Shown: positions 53,721 to 63,707, numbered from the stretch's first letter. The stretch: 64,000 bases of DNA from Variovorax sp. RA8 (GCF_901827175.1 NZ_LR594662.1:1364001-1428000), one strand, 5' to 3'. Notes: generated by a model from the letters alone, not told the origin. Translations and numbers: made by a program.

Positions 53721-56366
53721 ATGAGGCCTGATCAAGACCTTGCGATCGACAACGCGCACCTGCATTCAGCGGAGGCCCTTGCCGCGCACCTGGAGGTGAA
53801 CCCGCAGATTGGCTTGACGGGTGAACAGGCGAAGCTGCGGCGGGACGTTCACGGCGAGAATCGGCTGCCCGAGGTCGCTCGGCGCGGCGTGATCCGGCGC
53901 GTCGGCGATCAGTTCCGTGATTTCATGGTGTTGGTCCTGATCTCGGCTGCGCTGCTGTCCGGCTTCATCGGAGATCTTGCGGACACGGTGGCGATCGCGG
54001 CCATCGTGCTGCTCAATGCCGCGATCGGGCTTACGCAGGAGTGGCGCGCAGAGCGTGCGCTCGACGCATTGAAGCGCCTGGCCGCCGCGCACACCACCGT
54101 GCGGCGCGAAGGTCTCGCGCTCACCATCGACACCGCGCACCTCGTTCCTGGCGACGTGGTGCTGCTCGAGGCGGGCAACCTTGTCCCTGCCGATCTGCGC
54201 CTGCACAAGGTGGCTCAACTGCGCGTGGACGAGTCGACGCTGACGGGAGAGTCCGTCACGGTGGAGAAGCACACCGCGCACCTCTGCGAAGGTGAACATC
54301 CGCTTGGCGATCGGCTGAATATGGCCTACAAGGGCACGTTGGTGACGCATGGCCGCGCCGAAGGGCTGGTGGTCGCCACCGGTCAGCAGACGGAACTGGG
54401 CCGCATTGCCGGTCTGTTGCGGGACACCGGCCTGCGAAGCACGCCACTCCAACTGCGCCTTGCTGACTTCGGCAGGCGGCTCTCACTCGTGGTCTTGTTC
54501 ATCTGCGCGCTGGTTTTCACCATTGGGGTGGTGCGGGGCGAGCCGGTGCTGCTGATGGCGCTCACGGCCGTCAGCCTGGCAGTGGCCGCGATTCCGGAGG
54601 CGCTGCCCGCGGTCGTGACGGTCCTCCTGGCGCTCGGCGCCCGTCGCATGGTGAAGGTGAACGCCCTTGTTCGTCGGCTGCCGTCGGTCGAGACGCTGGG
54701 ATCGGTCAGTGTGATCTGCTCCGACAAGACCGGCACGCTGACCCAGAACCGAATGCGAGTGCAGGCCGTCGAGTATCCCGGCGGCGGGACACCGCAACCG
54801 TTGTGGGCCGCTGCGCTGCTGTGCAACGACGCGAGTCTGGACGCCAACGGCACGTGGGTGGGCGACCCTACCGAGACGGCGCTCGTCGATGCGGCGATGA
54901 AAAGCGGCATGGACCCTCAGGCAATCCGCGCGGCGCATGTGCGGCTTCATGAATGGCCTTTCGACTCCGAGCGAAAGCGCATGAGCACGTTGCATCGGGA
55001 GGGCGGCGACTGGGTCGTGCTCACCAAAGGTGCTCCCGAAGCGCTGGTGCCGCGCTGCACGCGCGCGGGCCGCGGGCAGCAGGAGGCAGCGCTCGATATC
55101 GCACAAGCCTTGAGCGTGGCGGCAGCGATGGCCGAGCAAGGCTTGCGTGTCCTCGCCGTGGCAAGGCGCTCGTTCGCGGAGGACCCCGCCGGATATCCTG
55201 CGCAAGCCGTCGAGGCCGACCTGGTCCTGCTCGGTCTCGTGGGTCTGGCAGACCCGCCGCGTCCCGAGGTCAAGGCAGCCGTCTCGGATTGCCGTAGCGC
55301 GGGCATCACGCCGGTGATGATCACCGGCGATCATCCGGCGACTGCGCTGGCCATTGCGCGCGAACTCGGCATTGCGGACGCCCACTCGCCGGTACTGACC
55401 GGCGTGCAGCTCGCCGTGCTGGACGAGGCCGCGCTGCGGCGCCTCGCAGGCGACGTGCATGTGTACGCACGGGTCGATCCGGCCCAGAAGATACGCATCG
55501 TGCAGGCGCTTCAGGCGCAAGGCCAGTTCGTTGCAATGACGGGCGATGGCGTCAACGATGCGCCGGCGCTCAAGCAGGCTGACATCGGCGTCGCCATGGG
55601 GCTGGGCGGTACGGACGTCGCGCGCGAGGCGGCGAGTCTGGTGCTCCTTGACGACAACTTCGCCAGTATCGTGGCTGCGGTCCGCGAGGGAAGGCGCATC
55701 TTCGACAACGTCCGCAAGTTCGTCCGCTACGCGATCACCGGGAACTCCGCGGAGATCTGGACCCTGCTTCTCGCGCCGCTCATGGGCTTGCCGATTCCAC
55801 TGTTGCCGCTGCACATCCTCTGGATCAATCTGGTCACCGATGGATTGCCCGGGCTGGCGTTTGCCGCAGAACCCGCCGAACGAGGCGTGATGCGACGGCC
55901 ACCGCGCCCGCCCGGCGAGAGCCTGTTCGCGGGAGGAATGTGGCAGCACACGCTGTGGGTCGGGCTCTTGATCGCGGCCCTGTGCCTTGGCGTCCAGGCC
56001 TGGGCCTTGAAGACAGGCATGCATTGGCAAACGATGGTGTTCACGGTGCTCACGCTGTCGCAGATGGGATACGTGCTGGCCATCCGCTCGGAGAGCGACT
56101 CGCTCTTCACGCAAGGATTGCGCAGCAACTGGCCGATGGCCGGTGCGGTGTTCTCGACCTTCGTGCTCCAGCTCGCGGTGGTCTATGTTCCGCCTTTGCA
56201 GAAGGTGTTTCGCACCGAAGCGCTGGCGATGGGCGAACTGGGGATATGTCTGGCATCCGCAGTCGTGGTATTCGCCATCGTCGAGACGGAGAAATGGTTG
56301 CGCCGGTCGATACGGTGCCTCCGGGCGGCAGAAGCGCCGAGCCCGCGCCGGGAACCGGCTGCCTAG
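53721..56366 (+). CDS. P-type cation-transporting ATPase, calcium (PMR1/SERCA) type
   Basis: About 881 residues with cation-ATPase N-terminal domain, TGES loop, DKTGTLT phosphorylation site, MTGDGVNDAPAL hinge, and the membrane ion-site motifs IPEALPAVV (M4) and NLVTDGLPGL (M6, Asn and Asp), which match Ca2+ pumps (PEGLP/NLVTDG) rather than heavy-metal pumps. It likely exports Ca2+ or Mn2+. The start is uncertain: 53721 begins the conserved domain, 53697 is in frame with no better ribosome-binding site, and 53559 overlaps the promoter. Confidence 0.87.
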   Translation: MRPDQDLAIDNAHLHSAEALAAHLEVNPQIGLTGEQAKLRRDVHGENRLPEVARRGVIRRVGDQFRDFMVLVLISAALLSGFIGDLADTVAIAAIVLLNAAIGLTQEWRAERALDALKRLAAAHTTVRREGLALTIDTAHLVPGDVVLLEAGNLVPADLRLHKVAQLRVDESTLTGESVTVEKHTAHLCEGEHPLGDRLNMAYKGTLVTHGRAEGLVVATGQQTELGRIAGLLRDTGLRSTPLQLRLADFGRRLSLVVLFICALVFTIGVVRGEPVLLMALTAVSLAVAAIPEALPAVVTVLLALGARRMVKVNALVRRLPSVETLGSVSVICSDKTGTLTQNRMRVQAVEYPGGGTPQPLWAAALLCNDASLDANGTWVGDPTETALVDAAMKSGMDPQAIRAAHVRLHEWPFDSERKRMSTLHREGGDWVVLTKGAPEALVPRCTRAGRGQQEAALDIAQALSVAAAMAEQGLRVLAVARRSFAEDPAGYPAQAVEADLVLLGLVGLADPPRPEVKAAVSDCRSAGITPVMITGDHPATALAIARELGIADAHSPVLTGVQLAVLDEAALRRLAGDVHVYARVDPAQKIRIVQALQAQGQFVAMTGDGVNDAPALKQADIGVAMGLGGTDVAREAASLVLLDDNFASIVAAVREGRRIFDNVRKFVRYAITGNSAEIWTLLLAPLMGLPIPLLPLHILWINLVTDGLPGLAFAAEPAERGVMRRPPRPPGESLFAGGMWQHTLWVGLLIAALCLGVQAWALKTGMHWQTMVFTVLTLSQMGYVLAIRSESDSLFTQGLRSNWPMAGAVFSTFVLQLAVVYVPPLQKVFRTEALAMGELGICLASAVVVFAIVETEKWLRRSIRCLRAAEAPSPRREPAA

Positions 56367-56382
56367 CGGGCGGTGCGTTCCA

Positions 56383-56396
56383 TTGATGCGCATCAA
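56383..56396. promoter_or_regulatory. FNR box, perfect (phosphotransferase-kinase fusion)
   Basis: TTGATGCGCATCAA matches consensus exactly. It lies just 17 bp after the ATPase stop and 56.5 bp (centre) before the fusion-kinase ATG. No good -10 hexamer is seen at the expected position. Confidence 0.85.
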
Positions 56397-56445
56397 GTCG
56401 GCACGCCTCCTTGCAGACGCTGCGCCGGGAACAGGCGGAAATCGG

Positions 56446-58020
56446 ATGCACACTATTGGAATGAATGCGCCAGAATCAACTGCCGTCGCGACGCACCGCT
56501 CGCTGGTGATGGCCTTGCTCGAGCGCCTGCAGTCCGACACCGGGGAGGCGGTCTCGCTGATGGAGACCCACATCTCCTGGGTGCTCCTGACCTCGCGGCT
56601 GGCCTACAAGCTGAAAAAGCCTGTCTCCCTGGGTTTCGTCGATTTCAGCACGCTCCCGGCACGCAAGCACTTCTGCGAAGAGGAGGTGCGCCTCAACCGG
56701 CGGCTGGCGCCTTCGCTCTACATCGGCGTGGTGGCCGTGTGCGGCACGACCCGGGCTCCGCGTATAGGAGAAGGCGACCCGATCGACTTCGCCGTCTGCA
56801 TGCGGCGATTCCCCGAGGATGCATTGCTGCAACGCCTGCTGGAGGCTGGACGGCTGGAGGACGGCCATCTTGAACAGTTCGGGCAGCGGTTGGCTGCTTT
56901 CCACGCCCAGGCGCAGGTCGCCGCGCCGGCCTCCGAGTTCGGTGCTCCGGACCAGGTGGGTCGTCCAGCAGTCGATGCATTGGCACGTCTGCGCGCCGAT
57001 GCCGGCGCGCAGGGCACGCGAGCCCTGCAGGCTTGGGTTTTCGAGCAAAGGAAGGCGTTGCGCACGGCCTGGTTCGCGAGGCAGCGCGGCGGTGCGGTCC
57101 GCGAATGCCATGGCGACCTTCACCTGGCCAATGTGGTGCTGATCGATGACCATCTGACCGCCTTCGACTGCATCGAGTTCGATCCTGCTCTGCGCTGGAT
57201 CGACGTGATGAGCGACGTCGCCTTTCTCACGATGGACCTGAAGGCGCATGGCCGCAGGGATCTCGCATTCCGCTTTCTCGACGCGTACCTGCAGCACAGC
57301 GGCGACTACGCCGGGGTGCCGGTGTTGCGTTTCTACGAGGTGTACAGGGCACTGGTGCGCGCATTGGTCGGGCGCCTGCGTGCGCGTGCCGGGGTCGAGG
57401 TTGTGCAGTGCATCGAGCCGGACTATCTTGCCTGCGCAACACGACTTGCGAGGACGTCGAACACCGCACCGCGCCTGATGCTCACGCACGGGCTGTCCGG
57501 CTCGGGCAAGTCGACCATGGCTGCGGCGCTGCTGGCGGCTGCGGGCGCGATCCGCATCCGATCGGATGTCGAGCGCAAACGCCTCTTCGGATTGGGGGCG
57601 CACCAACGGTCACTCGACCATCATGCGGAGATCTACACGCAGGATGCGACGCAGCGCACTTTCGCCCGCCTGGCCGAGTGCGCGCGCACAGCGCTGCAGG
57701 CCGGCTACCCGGTGATCGTCGACGCCGCCTTCCTGCGCCGCGACGAGCGGCTGGCGTTCCGGGCCCTGGCGGCGGAGCTGCGTGTGCCCTTCTCGATCCT
57801 TCGTTGCCGCGCCGGCAAAGCGGAGCTGCGCAGGCGGATCGTGGCGCGTGATACCCAGGGGCGCGATGCCTCCGAGGCGACCTTGGACGTACTGGAGCGG
57901 CAGCTTGCGACCCAGGAGCCCCTGGATCCGGGCGAATGCGCCCTCACGCTCGACGTTTCCACGGACGCGCCGGTGGATATGGCTGCACTGAGCGCGCGCT
58001 GGCTTGCGCTTTCCCCCTGA
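56446..58020 (+). CDS. Aminoglycoside phosphotransferase-like / P-loop kinase fusion protein
   Basis: A 524-residue fusion. The N-terminal part (about 15-330) has the APH/choline-kinase catalytic motifs CHGDLHLANVV and FDCIEFDPAL; the C-terminal part (from about 345) has P-loop GLSGSGKST and IRSDVERKRLF, a zeta-toxin/AAA_33 kinase-like domain. This two-domain architecture is widespread in proteobacterial stress loci but its substrate is unknown. A perfect FNR box precedes it. The ATG at 56446 is used; 56461 is an alternative. Confidence 0.85.
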   Translation: MHTIGMNAPESTAVATHRSLVMALLERLQSDTGEAVSLMETHISWVLLTSRLAYKLKKPVSLGFVDFSTLPARKHFCEEEVRLNRRLAPSLYIGVVAVCGTTRAPRIGEGDPIDFAVCMRRFPEDALLQRLLEAGRLEDGHLEQFGQRLAAFHAQAQVAAPASEFGAPDQVGRPAVDALARLRADAGAQGTRALQAWVFEQRKALRTAWFARQRGGAVRECHGDLHLANVVLIDDHLTAFDCIEFDPALRWIDVMSDVAFLTMDLKAHGRRDLAFRFLDAYLQHSGDYAGVPVLRFYEVYRALVRALVGRLRARAGVEVVQCIEPDYLACATRLARTSNTAPRLMLTHGLSGSGKSTMAAALLAAAGAIRIRSDVERKRLFGLGAHQRSLDHHAEIYTQDATQRTFARLAECARTALQAGYPVIVDAAFLRRDERLAFRALAAELRVPFSILRCRAGKAELRRRIVARDTQGRDASEATLDVLERQLATQEPLDPGECALTLDVSTDAPVDMAALSARWLALSP

Positions 58021-58071
58021 TCCAGCCCTCGGCGCGACTCCGTGGCCCGCCCTTCGAAGGCATGCAGCCGA

Positions 58072-58593
58072 TCACTCGAAGGCCAGGGCGCCGGTCGGCA
58101 AGCTGACCGTCTTCGTCGCCTGAACCGGTTCGGCCGTGGATTCGACCTGCGGGGCGCGGACCAGCAGCACCGGCACGGATGCATAGCGCAGGATGTGCTC
58201 CGCACTGCTGCCCATGACGACACGACCGACACCGCGACGACCGTGAGTGCCCAGGACGATCAGGTCCGCGGGCCACTTGGCGGCTTCGGCGTTCACCAGT
58301 TCGTGGACCGCGCCCGAAAAGCTGTCGGACAACACCGCGTCGGCTTCGATGCCGGCCGCCCGGGCGCTGGCCGTCGCCTCGTCGAGGAGGCGCTTGCCGT
58401 TTTCACGAAGCACGTTCAGCCAGTCGCCGGCATATCCCGAGTAGGCGTCCATCGCGAGGGCGAAGGAGAGCTCGTCGATCACATGGAACAGCCGCAGCCG
58501 TCCTTGCGTGAGTTTGGCGACGCGAATGGCTTCTTCGAGCCCGTGCCTCGATGTCGGGCTGCCGTCGATGGGAACAAGAATCCGCTGATACAT
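58072..58593 (-). CDS. Universal stress protein
   Basis: A 173-residue Usp starting [20 protein letters not shown] and carrying [20 protein letters not shown], the ATP-binding G-2x-G-9x-G-S motif. A 25-residue tail follows the domain. AAGGAG lies seven bases before the ATG. It is divergent from another Usp gene with a shared FNR-like box, and GATACT fits the -10 toward this gene exactly. Confidence 0.9.
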   Translation of the reverse strand: MYQRILVPIDGSPTSRHGLEEAIRVAKLTQGRLRLFHVIDELSFALAMDAYSGYAGDWLNVLRENGKRLLDEATASARAAGIEADAVLSDSFSGAVHELVNAEAAKWPADLIVLGTHGRRGVGRVVMGSSAEHILRYASVPVLLVRAPQVESTAEPVQATKTVSLPTGALAFE

Positions 58594-58653
58594 GACGCGC
58601 TCCTTCAGTCCAGGTTGAGGCGGTCAGTATCGGAATGACAGTGCGCTGAACTA

Positions 58654-58667
58654 TTGATTTGGCGCAA
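58654..58667. promoter_or_regulatory. FNR-like box, two mismatches (two divergent usp genes)
   Basis: TTGATTTGGCGCAA: first half-site perfect, second with two changes. Class II geometry works both ways: GATACT toward the minus-strand usp and GATCAT toward the plus-strand usp sit exactly at the predicted -10 positions. Confidence 0.65.
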
Positions 58668-58729
58668 GGGAGATCGATGAGCGCGCGACGATCATCGGGG
58701 CACCCAAGACTTTCGACCGAAGGAGCATC

Positions 58730-59152
58730 ATGAAAATTCTTCTCGCAGTGGATGGCAGCGACTACACGAAGCGCATGCTTTCCTACCTGGCAACGCACAA
58801 GGACGTGCTGGGAGCGGGTCACGCCTACACGGTCTTCTATGCAGTTCTCCCGGTACCGCATCGGGCTGCCGCTTTCGCAGGGCCCGGGCTCGTTCATGGC
58901 TACTACGAAGACGACGCGCGCGTGGTGCTCGAGCCGGTTCGCGCGTTTCTTTCGGAGCATGGCATCGAGGCGGCGTTCGTTCACAAAGTGGGCCATCCGG
59001 CCGACGAGATCGCTTCGTACGCAGAAGCAGGCAAGTTCGACCTGCTGGTGATGGGATCGCACGGTGCCGGCGCGTTGAAGAGCCTCGTGCTCGGCTCCGT
59101 CGCCACGAAGGTATTGGCCCGATGCACGGTACCGGTCCTGCTGGTGCGCTGA
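58730..59152 (+). CDS. Universal stress protein
   Basis: A 140-residue single-domain Usp, MKILLAVDGSDYTKRMLSYL with the nucleotide motif GSHGAGALKSLVLGSVATKV. GAAGGAG lies five bases before the ATG. It is the third Usp gene of the window. It shares a promoter region with the divergent Usp and converges on the Nudix gene, 23 bp between stops. Confidence 0.9.
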   Translation: MKILLAVDGSDYTKRMLSYLATHKDVLGAGHAYTVFYAVLPVPHRAAAFAGPGLVHGYYEDDARVVLEPVRAFLSEHGIEAAFVHKVGHPADEIASYAEAGKFDLLVMGSHGAGALKSLVLGSVATKVLARCTVPVLLVR

Positions 59153-59175
59153 GGTGCTGACGCGGCCCGTCGTGC

Positions 59176-59637
59176 TCACACGCTGAGCGCTTCGAGCCGG
59201 TCGATGAAGACGACCAGCCCGGCAAGGATGCTCTTGCGTGCTGCAGCCGTGGTGAACCAGGCAGCCCGGTCTGCTTCTGCGTAGGTGTTGACCTTGCCCG
59301 ATCGCGGCGGCCATTCCAGTTCGAAGGTGTTCGACACCAGCGCCCCAGGATCGCAGTCGCCCTCGAAGGCCCAGGCCGACACGCGCTTGCCGCTGCGCAG
59401 GCGAGCCTCTCCCAGGCTCAGATGGCGTGTTCCCGGCGCAAAGCCGGTTTCCTCGGTGAACTCTCGCTTGGCGGCATCGAGGGCATTCTCGACGTCACTG
59501 TCGTACTCGCCCTTCGGAAACGACCATGCTCCCTCGTCGCGCCGCGCCCAGAAGGGGCCGCCGGGGTGCACCAACAGCACCTCGAGCACGCCTTCATGGC
59601 GGCGGTACATGAGCAATCCAGCGCTTCGCTTTGCCAT
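59176..59637 (-). CDS. Nudix hydrolase
   Basis: A 153-residue protein of the bis(5'-nucleosyl)-tetraphosphatase-like Nudix branch: WSFPKGEYDSDVENALDAAK then REFTEETGF. Between the Gly and the first Glu of the Nudix box there is one extra residue (Gx6E instead of Gx5E), while RExxEExG is intact. It may hydrolyse Ap4A or other dinucleotides. The ATG at 59637 aligns with family N-termini (MAKRSAGLLMYR). It is divergent from the hemerythrin gene across an FNR-like box. Confidence 0.85.
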   Translation of the reverse strand: MAKRSAGLLMYRRHEGVLEVLLVHPGGPFWARRDEGAWSFPKGEYDSDVENALDAAKREFTEETGFAPGTRHLSLGEARLRSGKRVSAWAFEGDCDPGALVSNTFELEWPPRSGKVNTYAEADRAAWFTTAAARKSILAGLVVFIDRLEALSV

Positions 59638-59692
59638 CTGCGCGCATTGGATCATGCGCAGGGGCCGTTGTGCAGGCCGAAGTGACGTTCGT

Positions 59693-59706
59693 TTGATCTG
59701 CAGCAA
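59693..59706. promoter_or_regulatory. FNR box, one mismatch (nudix / hemerythrin)
   Basis: TTGATCTGCAGCAA, one base off consensus. Centres at 59.5 bp from the hemerythrin start and 62.5 bp from the nudix start, in the same range as the clear targets. The -10 hexamers are poor on both sides. Confidence 0.65.
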
Positions 59707-59758
59707 GGCCGCCTCGCGACCGCCATGGGAGGCTAGGGCCTTCCAACTGGAAATTCGT

Positions 59759-60343
59759 ATGGTCCACACCACCACCAAAATCATCCGTGAAGAGCACGCA
59801 GCGCTATCGGCGATGCTGCGCTCCATCCTGCTGCTCCTGGCGCAGCATCGCCGGCAAGGTACGCTGCCCGATTTCGGTGCGCTGCGGGCGATGCTGTTCT
59901 ACGTCGATGAGTTTCCCGAGAAGCGGCACCATCGCAAGGAGACGGAGCTGCTGTTCCCGAAGCTGCGTGCGCGCACGCCGCTTTCGCGCGAACTGCTCGA
60001 TCGCCTGGACGATGACCACGCGCGTGGCGAGCGAAAGATCCGCGAGGTCGAACACGCCTTGCTCGGGTTCGAGATGATCGGCGAGCCACGCCGGCACGCC
60101 TTCGAGCAGGCGGCGGAGCGCTATGTCGACTTCTATCTTGCCCACATGGCGATGGAAGAAAGGGAGATCCTGCCGTTGGCCGAACGGGTGCTCACCGACG
60201 ACGATTGGGCCGACCTGGACGAGGCCTTCCGCGCCAACCGGGATCCGTTGACCGGCTGCGAACCCGAAGCGGACTACCGTGCACTTTTCACGCGCATTGT
60301 CAATGCAGTGCCCGCACCAATTGGGTTGGGCGCGGCCAGTTGA
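59759..60343 (+). CDS. Hemerythrin-like domain protein
   Basis: A 194-residue helical protein with the His/carboxylate set of the hemerythrin di-iron site: REEHAAL, FPEKRHHRKETELLFPKL, DDDHARGE and YLAHMAMEEREILPLAE. Such proteins bind oxygen or NO or help repair iron-sulfur centres. Located beside FNR-controlled genes, it may carry or sense oxygen for the low-oxygen response. No clear ribosome-binding site precedes the ATG (AACTGGAAATTCGT). Ends 90 bp before the phosphoketolase start. Confidence 0.85.
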   Translation: MVHTTTKIIREEHAALSAMLRSILLLLAQHRRQGTLPDFGALRAMLFYVDEFPEKRHHRKETELLFPKLRARTPLSRELLDRLDDDHARGERKIREVEHALLGFEMIGEPRRHAFEQAAERYVDFYLAHMAMEEREILPLAERVLTDDDWADLDEAFRANRDPLTGCEPEADYRALFTRIVNAVPAPIGLGAAS

Positions 60344-60366
60344 CGTCGTACCTGGAGCGCCGCGCC

Positions 60367-60380
60367 TTGATCTTCCGCAA
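60367..60380. promoter_or_regulatory. FNR-like box, two mismatches (phosphoketolase)
   Basis: TTGATCTTCCGCAA: first half perfect, second with two changes. Centre 60.5 bp before the phosphoketolase ATG, and GAGTAT at the predicted -10. Confidence 0.5.
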
Positions 60381-60433
60381 GCCTGCGCAATGGCCTGGGC
60401 ATGAGTATCAGGCGAGCAACGCACGAGGTACGC

Positions 60434-62806
60434 ATGAGAACTCACACGACCGGCCGGCCTGCGGCCGATGAACTTTCCCGCCTGGATGCGTGGTGGCGGG
60501 CCGCCAACTATCTTTCCGTAGGCCAGATCTACTTGGTGGACAACCCGCTGTTGCGTGTGCCGCTCGCACTGGAGCACATCAAGCCACGCCTGCTCGGCCA
60601 CTGGGGCACGACGCCGGGATTGAACTTCATCTACGCACACATGAATCGCGCGATCAGGGCGCGCGACCTGGATGCGATCTTCGTTGCGGGTCCCGGTCAT
60701 GGCGGCCCGGGCGTCGTGGCCAATGCGTGGCTGGAAGGTACCTATAGCGAGGTCTATCCGAATGTGGGGCAGAACGCCCAGGGAATGCAACGGCTTTTCA
60801 AGCAGTTCTCCTTTCCCGGTGGCATCTCCAGTCATGTCGGGGCCGGGACGCCAGGCTCGATCCACGAGGGTGGCGAACTCGGCTACTCCCTGCTGCACGC
60901 CTATGGTGCCGTCTTCGACAACCCGGACCTGCTGGCCTGCTGCGTGGTGGGTGATGGCGAAGCGGAGACCGGCGCGCTGGCAGCCAGTTGGCATTCGAAC
61001 AAGTTCCTGAATCCGGCACACGACGGCGCCGTCTTGCCGATCCTGCATCTCAACGGCTACAAGATCGCCGGCCCGACGGTCCTTGCACGCATCGGCGACG
61101 AGGAGTTGACCCAGCTGATGCGCGGCTACGGCTACGAGCCTCATTTTGTTTCGGGGGACGAGCCGGATGCGATGCACCGGACGATGGCCACCGCACTCGA
61201 CACGGCGCTCGATGTGATCAACGCCATACAGGTGGAAGCCCGCGAGGATGGCTTCAGCCGACGCCGGCACTGGCCGATGATCGTCCTGCGCTCCCCCAAA
61301 GGCTGGACAGGTCCCAAGACCGTGGATGGAGTGCCGATCGAGGGGACGCAACGCGCGCACCAGGTGCCTTTGAACGGGTTCGTCGAGAACCCTTCCCATG
61401 TCGGACTGCTCGAGGACTGGATGCGCAGCTACCGCCCGGAGGAGCTCTTCGACGAAGACGGTGCATTGCGTGCGGACATTGCCGATCTCGCTCCCCGCGG
61501 GGCGCGTCGCATGAGCGCCAATCCGCACGCCAACGGCGGTCTGCTTCTCAAGGATCTCCGGATGCCGGAATTCTGCGATTACGCGGTGGCCGTCCCCGCG
61601 CCGGGAGCGGTGAAGGCGGAAGCCACGCGGGTTGCCGGCGAGTTCTTGCGCGATGTCATGCGGCTCAATGCCGCAGACTGCAATTTTCGAATGATGGCAC
61701 CCGACGAAACCACCTCGAACCGCCTGGGCGCGGTCTTCGAGGTCAGCAAACGGACCTCGACGGCCGAGATTCTCCCGGGCGACGACCACGTCGCGCCGGA
61801 CGGGCGCGTGATGGAAGTGCTCAGCGAACAGCTGTGCCAAGGGTGGCTGGAAGGCTATCTGCTTTCCGGGCGGCACGGCCTGTTCTCGTGCTATGAAGCC
61901 TTCATTCACATCATCGACTCGATGTTCAACCAGCATGCGAAATGGCTGAAGGTATCCAGCGGCATTCCGTGGCGCAGGCCGATCGCATCATTGAACTATC
62001 TGCTGACCAGCCACGTCTGGCGACAGGACCACAATGGCTTCAGCCATCAGGATCCGGGCTTCATCGATCACGTGGCCAGCAAGAAGGCCGAAGTGGTGCG
62101 CATCTACCTGCCGCCCGATGCCAACACGCTGCTCTCGGTGACCGATCACTGCTTGCGAAGCCGCGGCTATGTCAACGTGATCGTGGCCGGCAAGCAACCG
62201 GAGTTCCAGTGGCTGGACATGGAATCTGCCGTGCGGCACTGCAGCGTCGGGATGGGGATCTGGACCTGGGCCAGCAACGACGAAGGCCAGGCACCCGACG
62301 TGGTCATGGCCTGTGCCGGCGACGTGGCGACGCTGGAGACGCTCGCTGCGGTCGATCTGCTTCGGCGCGAGTTGCCCGACCTGAAGGTGCGCGTGGTCAA
62401 TGTGGTCGACCTGATGAGCCTGCAGTCTCCGTCGGAACACCCGCATGGGCTTGCGGACGCGGAGTTCGATTCGATCTTCACCGAGGACAAGCCGGTGATC
62501 TTCGCCTTCCACGGCTACCCGTGGCTGATTCATCGGCTCACGTACAGGCGCACCAACCACGCCAACTTCCACGTGCACGGCTACCGGGAGGAAGGCACGA
62601 CCACGACCCCGTTCGACATGACCGTGCTGAACCGGCTCGACCGCTTCCACCTCGCTGCGGATGCCATCGACCGCGTGCCGCGTGTCCGCGATGCCGCAGG
62701 TCACGTCAAGCAGCACTTGCGCGATCGTCTGCTGTCGCACCGGGCATGGATCACTTCCCGCGGAGAAGACATGCCGGAGATCTTGAACTGGCGCTGGGCG
62801 AGCTGA
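60434..62806 (+). CDS. xfp: Phosphoketolase (Xfp)
   Basis: A 790-residue thiamine-diphosphate enzyme with the phosphoketolase N-terminus ([18 protein letters not shown]), [39 protein letters not shown] and cofactor motif [20 protein letters not shown]. It cleaves xylulose 5-phosphate and/or fructose 6-phosphate to acetyl phosphate plus an aldose phosphate, allowing ATP by acetate kinase (not in this window) without oxygen. ATG at 60434 follows GAGGT; an upstream in-frame ATG at 60401 lacks a site. Convergent with tetR, 21 bp apart. Confidence 0.93.
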   Translation: MRTHTTGRPAADELSRLDAWWRAANYLSVGQIYLVDNPLLRVPLALEHIKPRLLGHWGTTPGLNFIYAHMNRAIRARDLDAIFVAGPGHGGPGVVANAWLEGTYSEVYPNVGQNAQGMQRLFKQFSFPGGISSHVGAGTPGSIHEGGELGYSLLHAYGAVFDNPDLLACCVVGDGEAETGALAASWHSNKFLNPAHDGAVLPILHLNGYKIAGPTVLARIGDEELTQLMRGYGYEPHFVSGDEPDAMHRTMATALDTALDVINAIQVEAREDGFSRRRHWPMIVLRSPKGWTGPKTVDGVPIEGTQRAHQVPLNGFVENPSHVGLLEDWMRSYRPEELFDEDGALRADIADLAPRGARRMSANPHANGGLLLKDLRMPEFCDYAVAVPAPGAVKAEATRVAGEFLRDVMRLNAADCNFRMMAPDETTSNRLGAVFEVSKRTSTAEILPGDDHVAPDGRVMEVLSEQLCQGWLEGYLLSGRHGLFSCYEAFIHIIDSMFNQHAKWLKVSSGIPWRRPIASLNYLLTSHVWRQDHNGFSHQDPGFIDHVASKKAEVVRIYLPPDANTLLSVTDHCLRSRGYVNVIVAGKQPEFQWLDMESAVRHCSVGMGIWTWASNDEGQAPDVVMACAGDVATLETLAAVDLLRRELPDLKVRVVNVVDLMSLQSPSEHPHGLADAEFDSIFTEDKPVIFAFHGYPWLIHRLTYRRTNHANFHVHGYREEGTTTTPFDMTVLNRLDRFHLAADAIDRVPRVRDAAGHVKQHLRDRLLSHRAWITSRGEDMPEILNWRWAS

Positions 62807-62827
62807 TCCGGGCCTTGTTCCTGGCGG

Positions 62828-63541
62828 CTACATCTGGCCACGCTTGAAGTTCTCGGGCCCCGCGACGACAGCAGCCAGAAACAGATCGATCGAGAACTCG
62901 ATCATGCGCTGCGTGTCGAGGTTGCTGTCGGTGCGTGGAATGCGTCCACCCAGGATGAGCGCCGCGACGCCGTGCTCCATCGACCAGGCCGCATGCGAAA
63001 GGTAGTGGAGCTGCTCCTTGTCCCAGCCGCTCTCGAGCGCCAGCTCGAACACCGAGTCCGAGAAGTACGAGTATGAGATGTTGCTCGTCGCTTCGACATC
63101 GCCGCGCACGAATTCCTGCAGCAGCCGGGGGCCGGTCATCAGGTCGAACAGCCCGGCGTGCATCTGGGCATAGCGCACGTAGCTCAGCATCATCTCGCGA
63201 GCCTTCGGCAGGGCAGGCAGGTGCCGCGCGAAGATCTCCTTGCGCTGCTCCGCAAGCTGCTTGAATCCGCTGACGGCGATGGCTGCCAGCAACTCCTCCT
63301 TGCCCTTGAAGTGGCGCGACGGAGCCGCTTCGGAAACACCCAGCCGGCGTGCCAGGGCGCGCAAGCTCAGCTCGCTCGCCCCGTTTTCCTCGAACATCCT
63401 GCGGCCTTCCTCCACCAACGCATTGCGCAACCCGCCTCGCTCGTAGGCCGGCTCGCGCAGCTGCGGCGGCAATGCTCGCGGCCTCTTGGCAGCGGTTCGC
63501 GCAGCGCTGCGGTTTGGTGTCTGTGACGCCTTGCTGGTCAT
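62828..63541 (-). CDS. TetR family regulator (TetR_C_13-like)
   Basis: A 237-residue regulator: a basic N-terminal tail of 35 residues, helix-turn-helix LSLRALARRLGVSEAAPSRHF, and a helical domain with YVRYAQMHAGLFDLMTGPRL, as in regulators of short-chain acyl or beta-oxidation genes. It is divergent from an enoyl-CoA hydratase gene and two GTTAACAC repeats lie between the starts, so it probably represses that fatty- or aromatic-acid operon. It marks the right border of the low-oxygen island. Confidence 0.87.
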   Translation of the reverse strand: MTSKASQTPNRSAARTAAKRPRALPPQLREPAYERGGLRNALVEEGRRMFEENGASELSLRALARRLGVSEAAPSRHFKGKEELLAAIAVSGFKQLAEQRKEIFARHLPALPKAREMMLSYVRYAQMHAGLFDLMTGPRLLQEFVRGDVEATSNISYSYFSDSVFELALESGWDKEQLHYLSHAAWSMEHGVAALILGGRIPRTDSNLDTQRMIEFSIDLFLAAVVAGPENFKRGQM

Positions 63542-63605
63542 CGCTGGAGGGCTCCTTGCAACTCGGCCGATCTTACAAGCGCGAGTCGCGGGAATCGGAT
63601 CTCAC

Positions 63606-63650
63606 GTTATCGGGTTAACACTGATAACTAGAGCTGTTAACACCGTTATC
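63606..63650. promoter_or_regulatory. Repeat pair in the tetR / enoyl-CoA hydratase promoter
   Basis: GTTAACACTGATAAC (63614-63628) and GTTAACACCGTTATC (63636-63650) are direct repeats 22 bp apart, about two helical turns. An extra GTTATC (63606-63611) forms an inverted repeat with GATAAC (63623-63628). This suits two TetR dimers on one face; the operator role is inferred. Confidence 0.6.
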
Positions 63651-63707
63651 ATTGGCCGCAAGGGTGCGATGGCCATCCCGGCGATGTCACCTCGAAGGAG
63701 AAGATCA

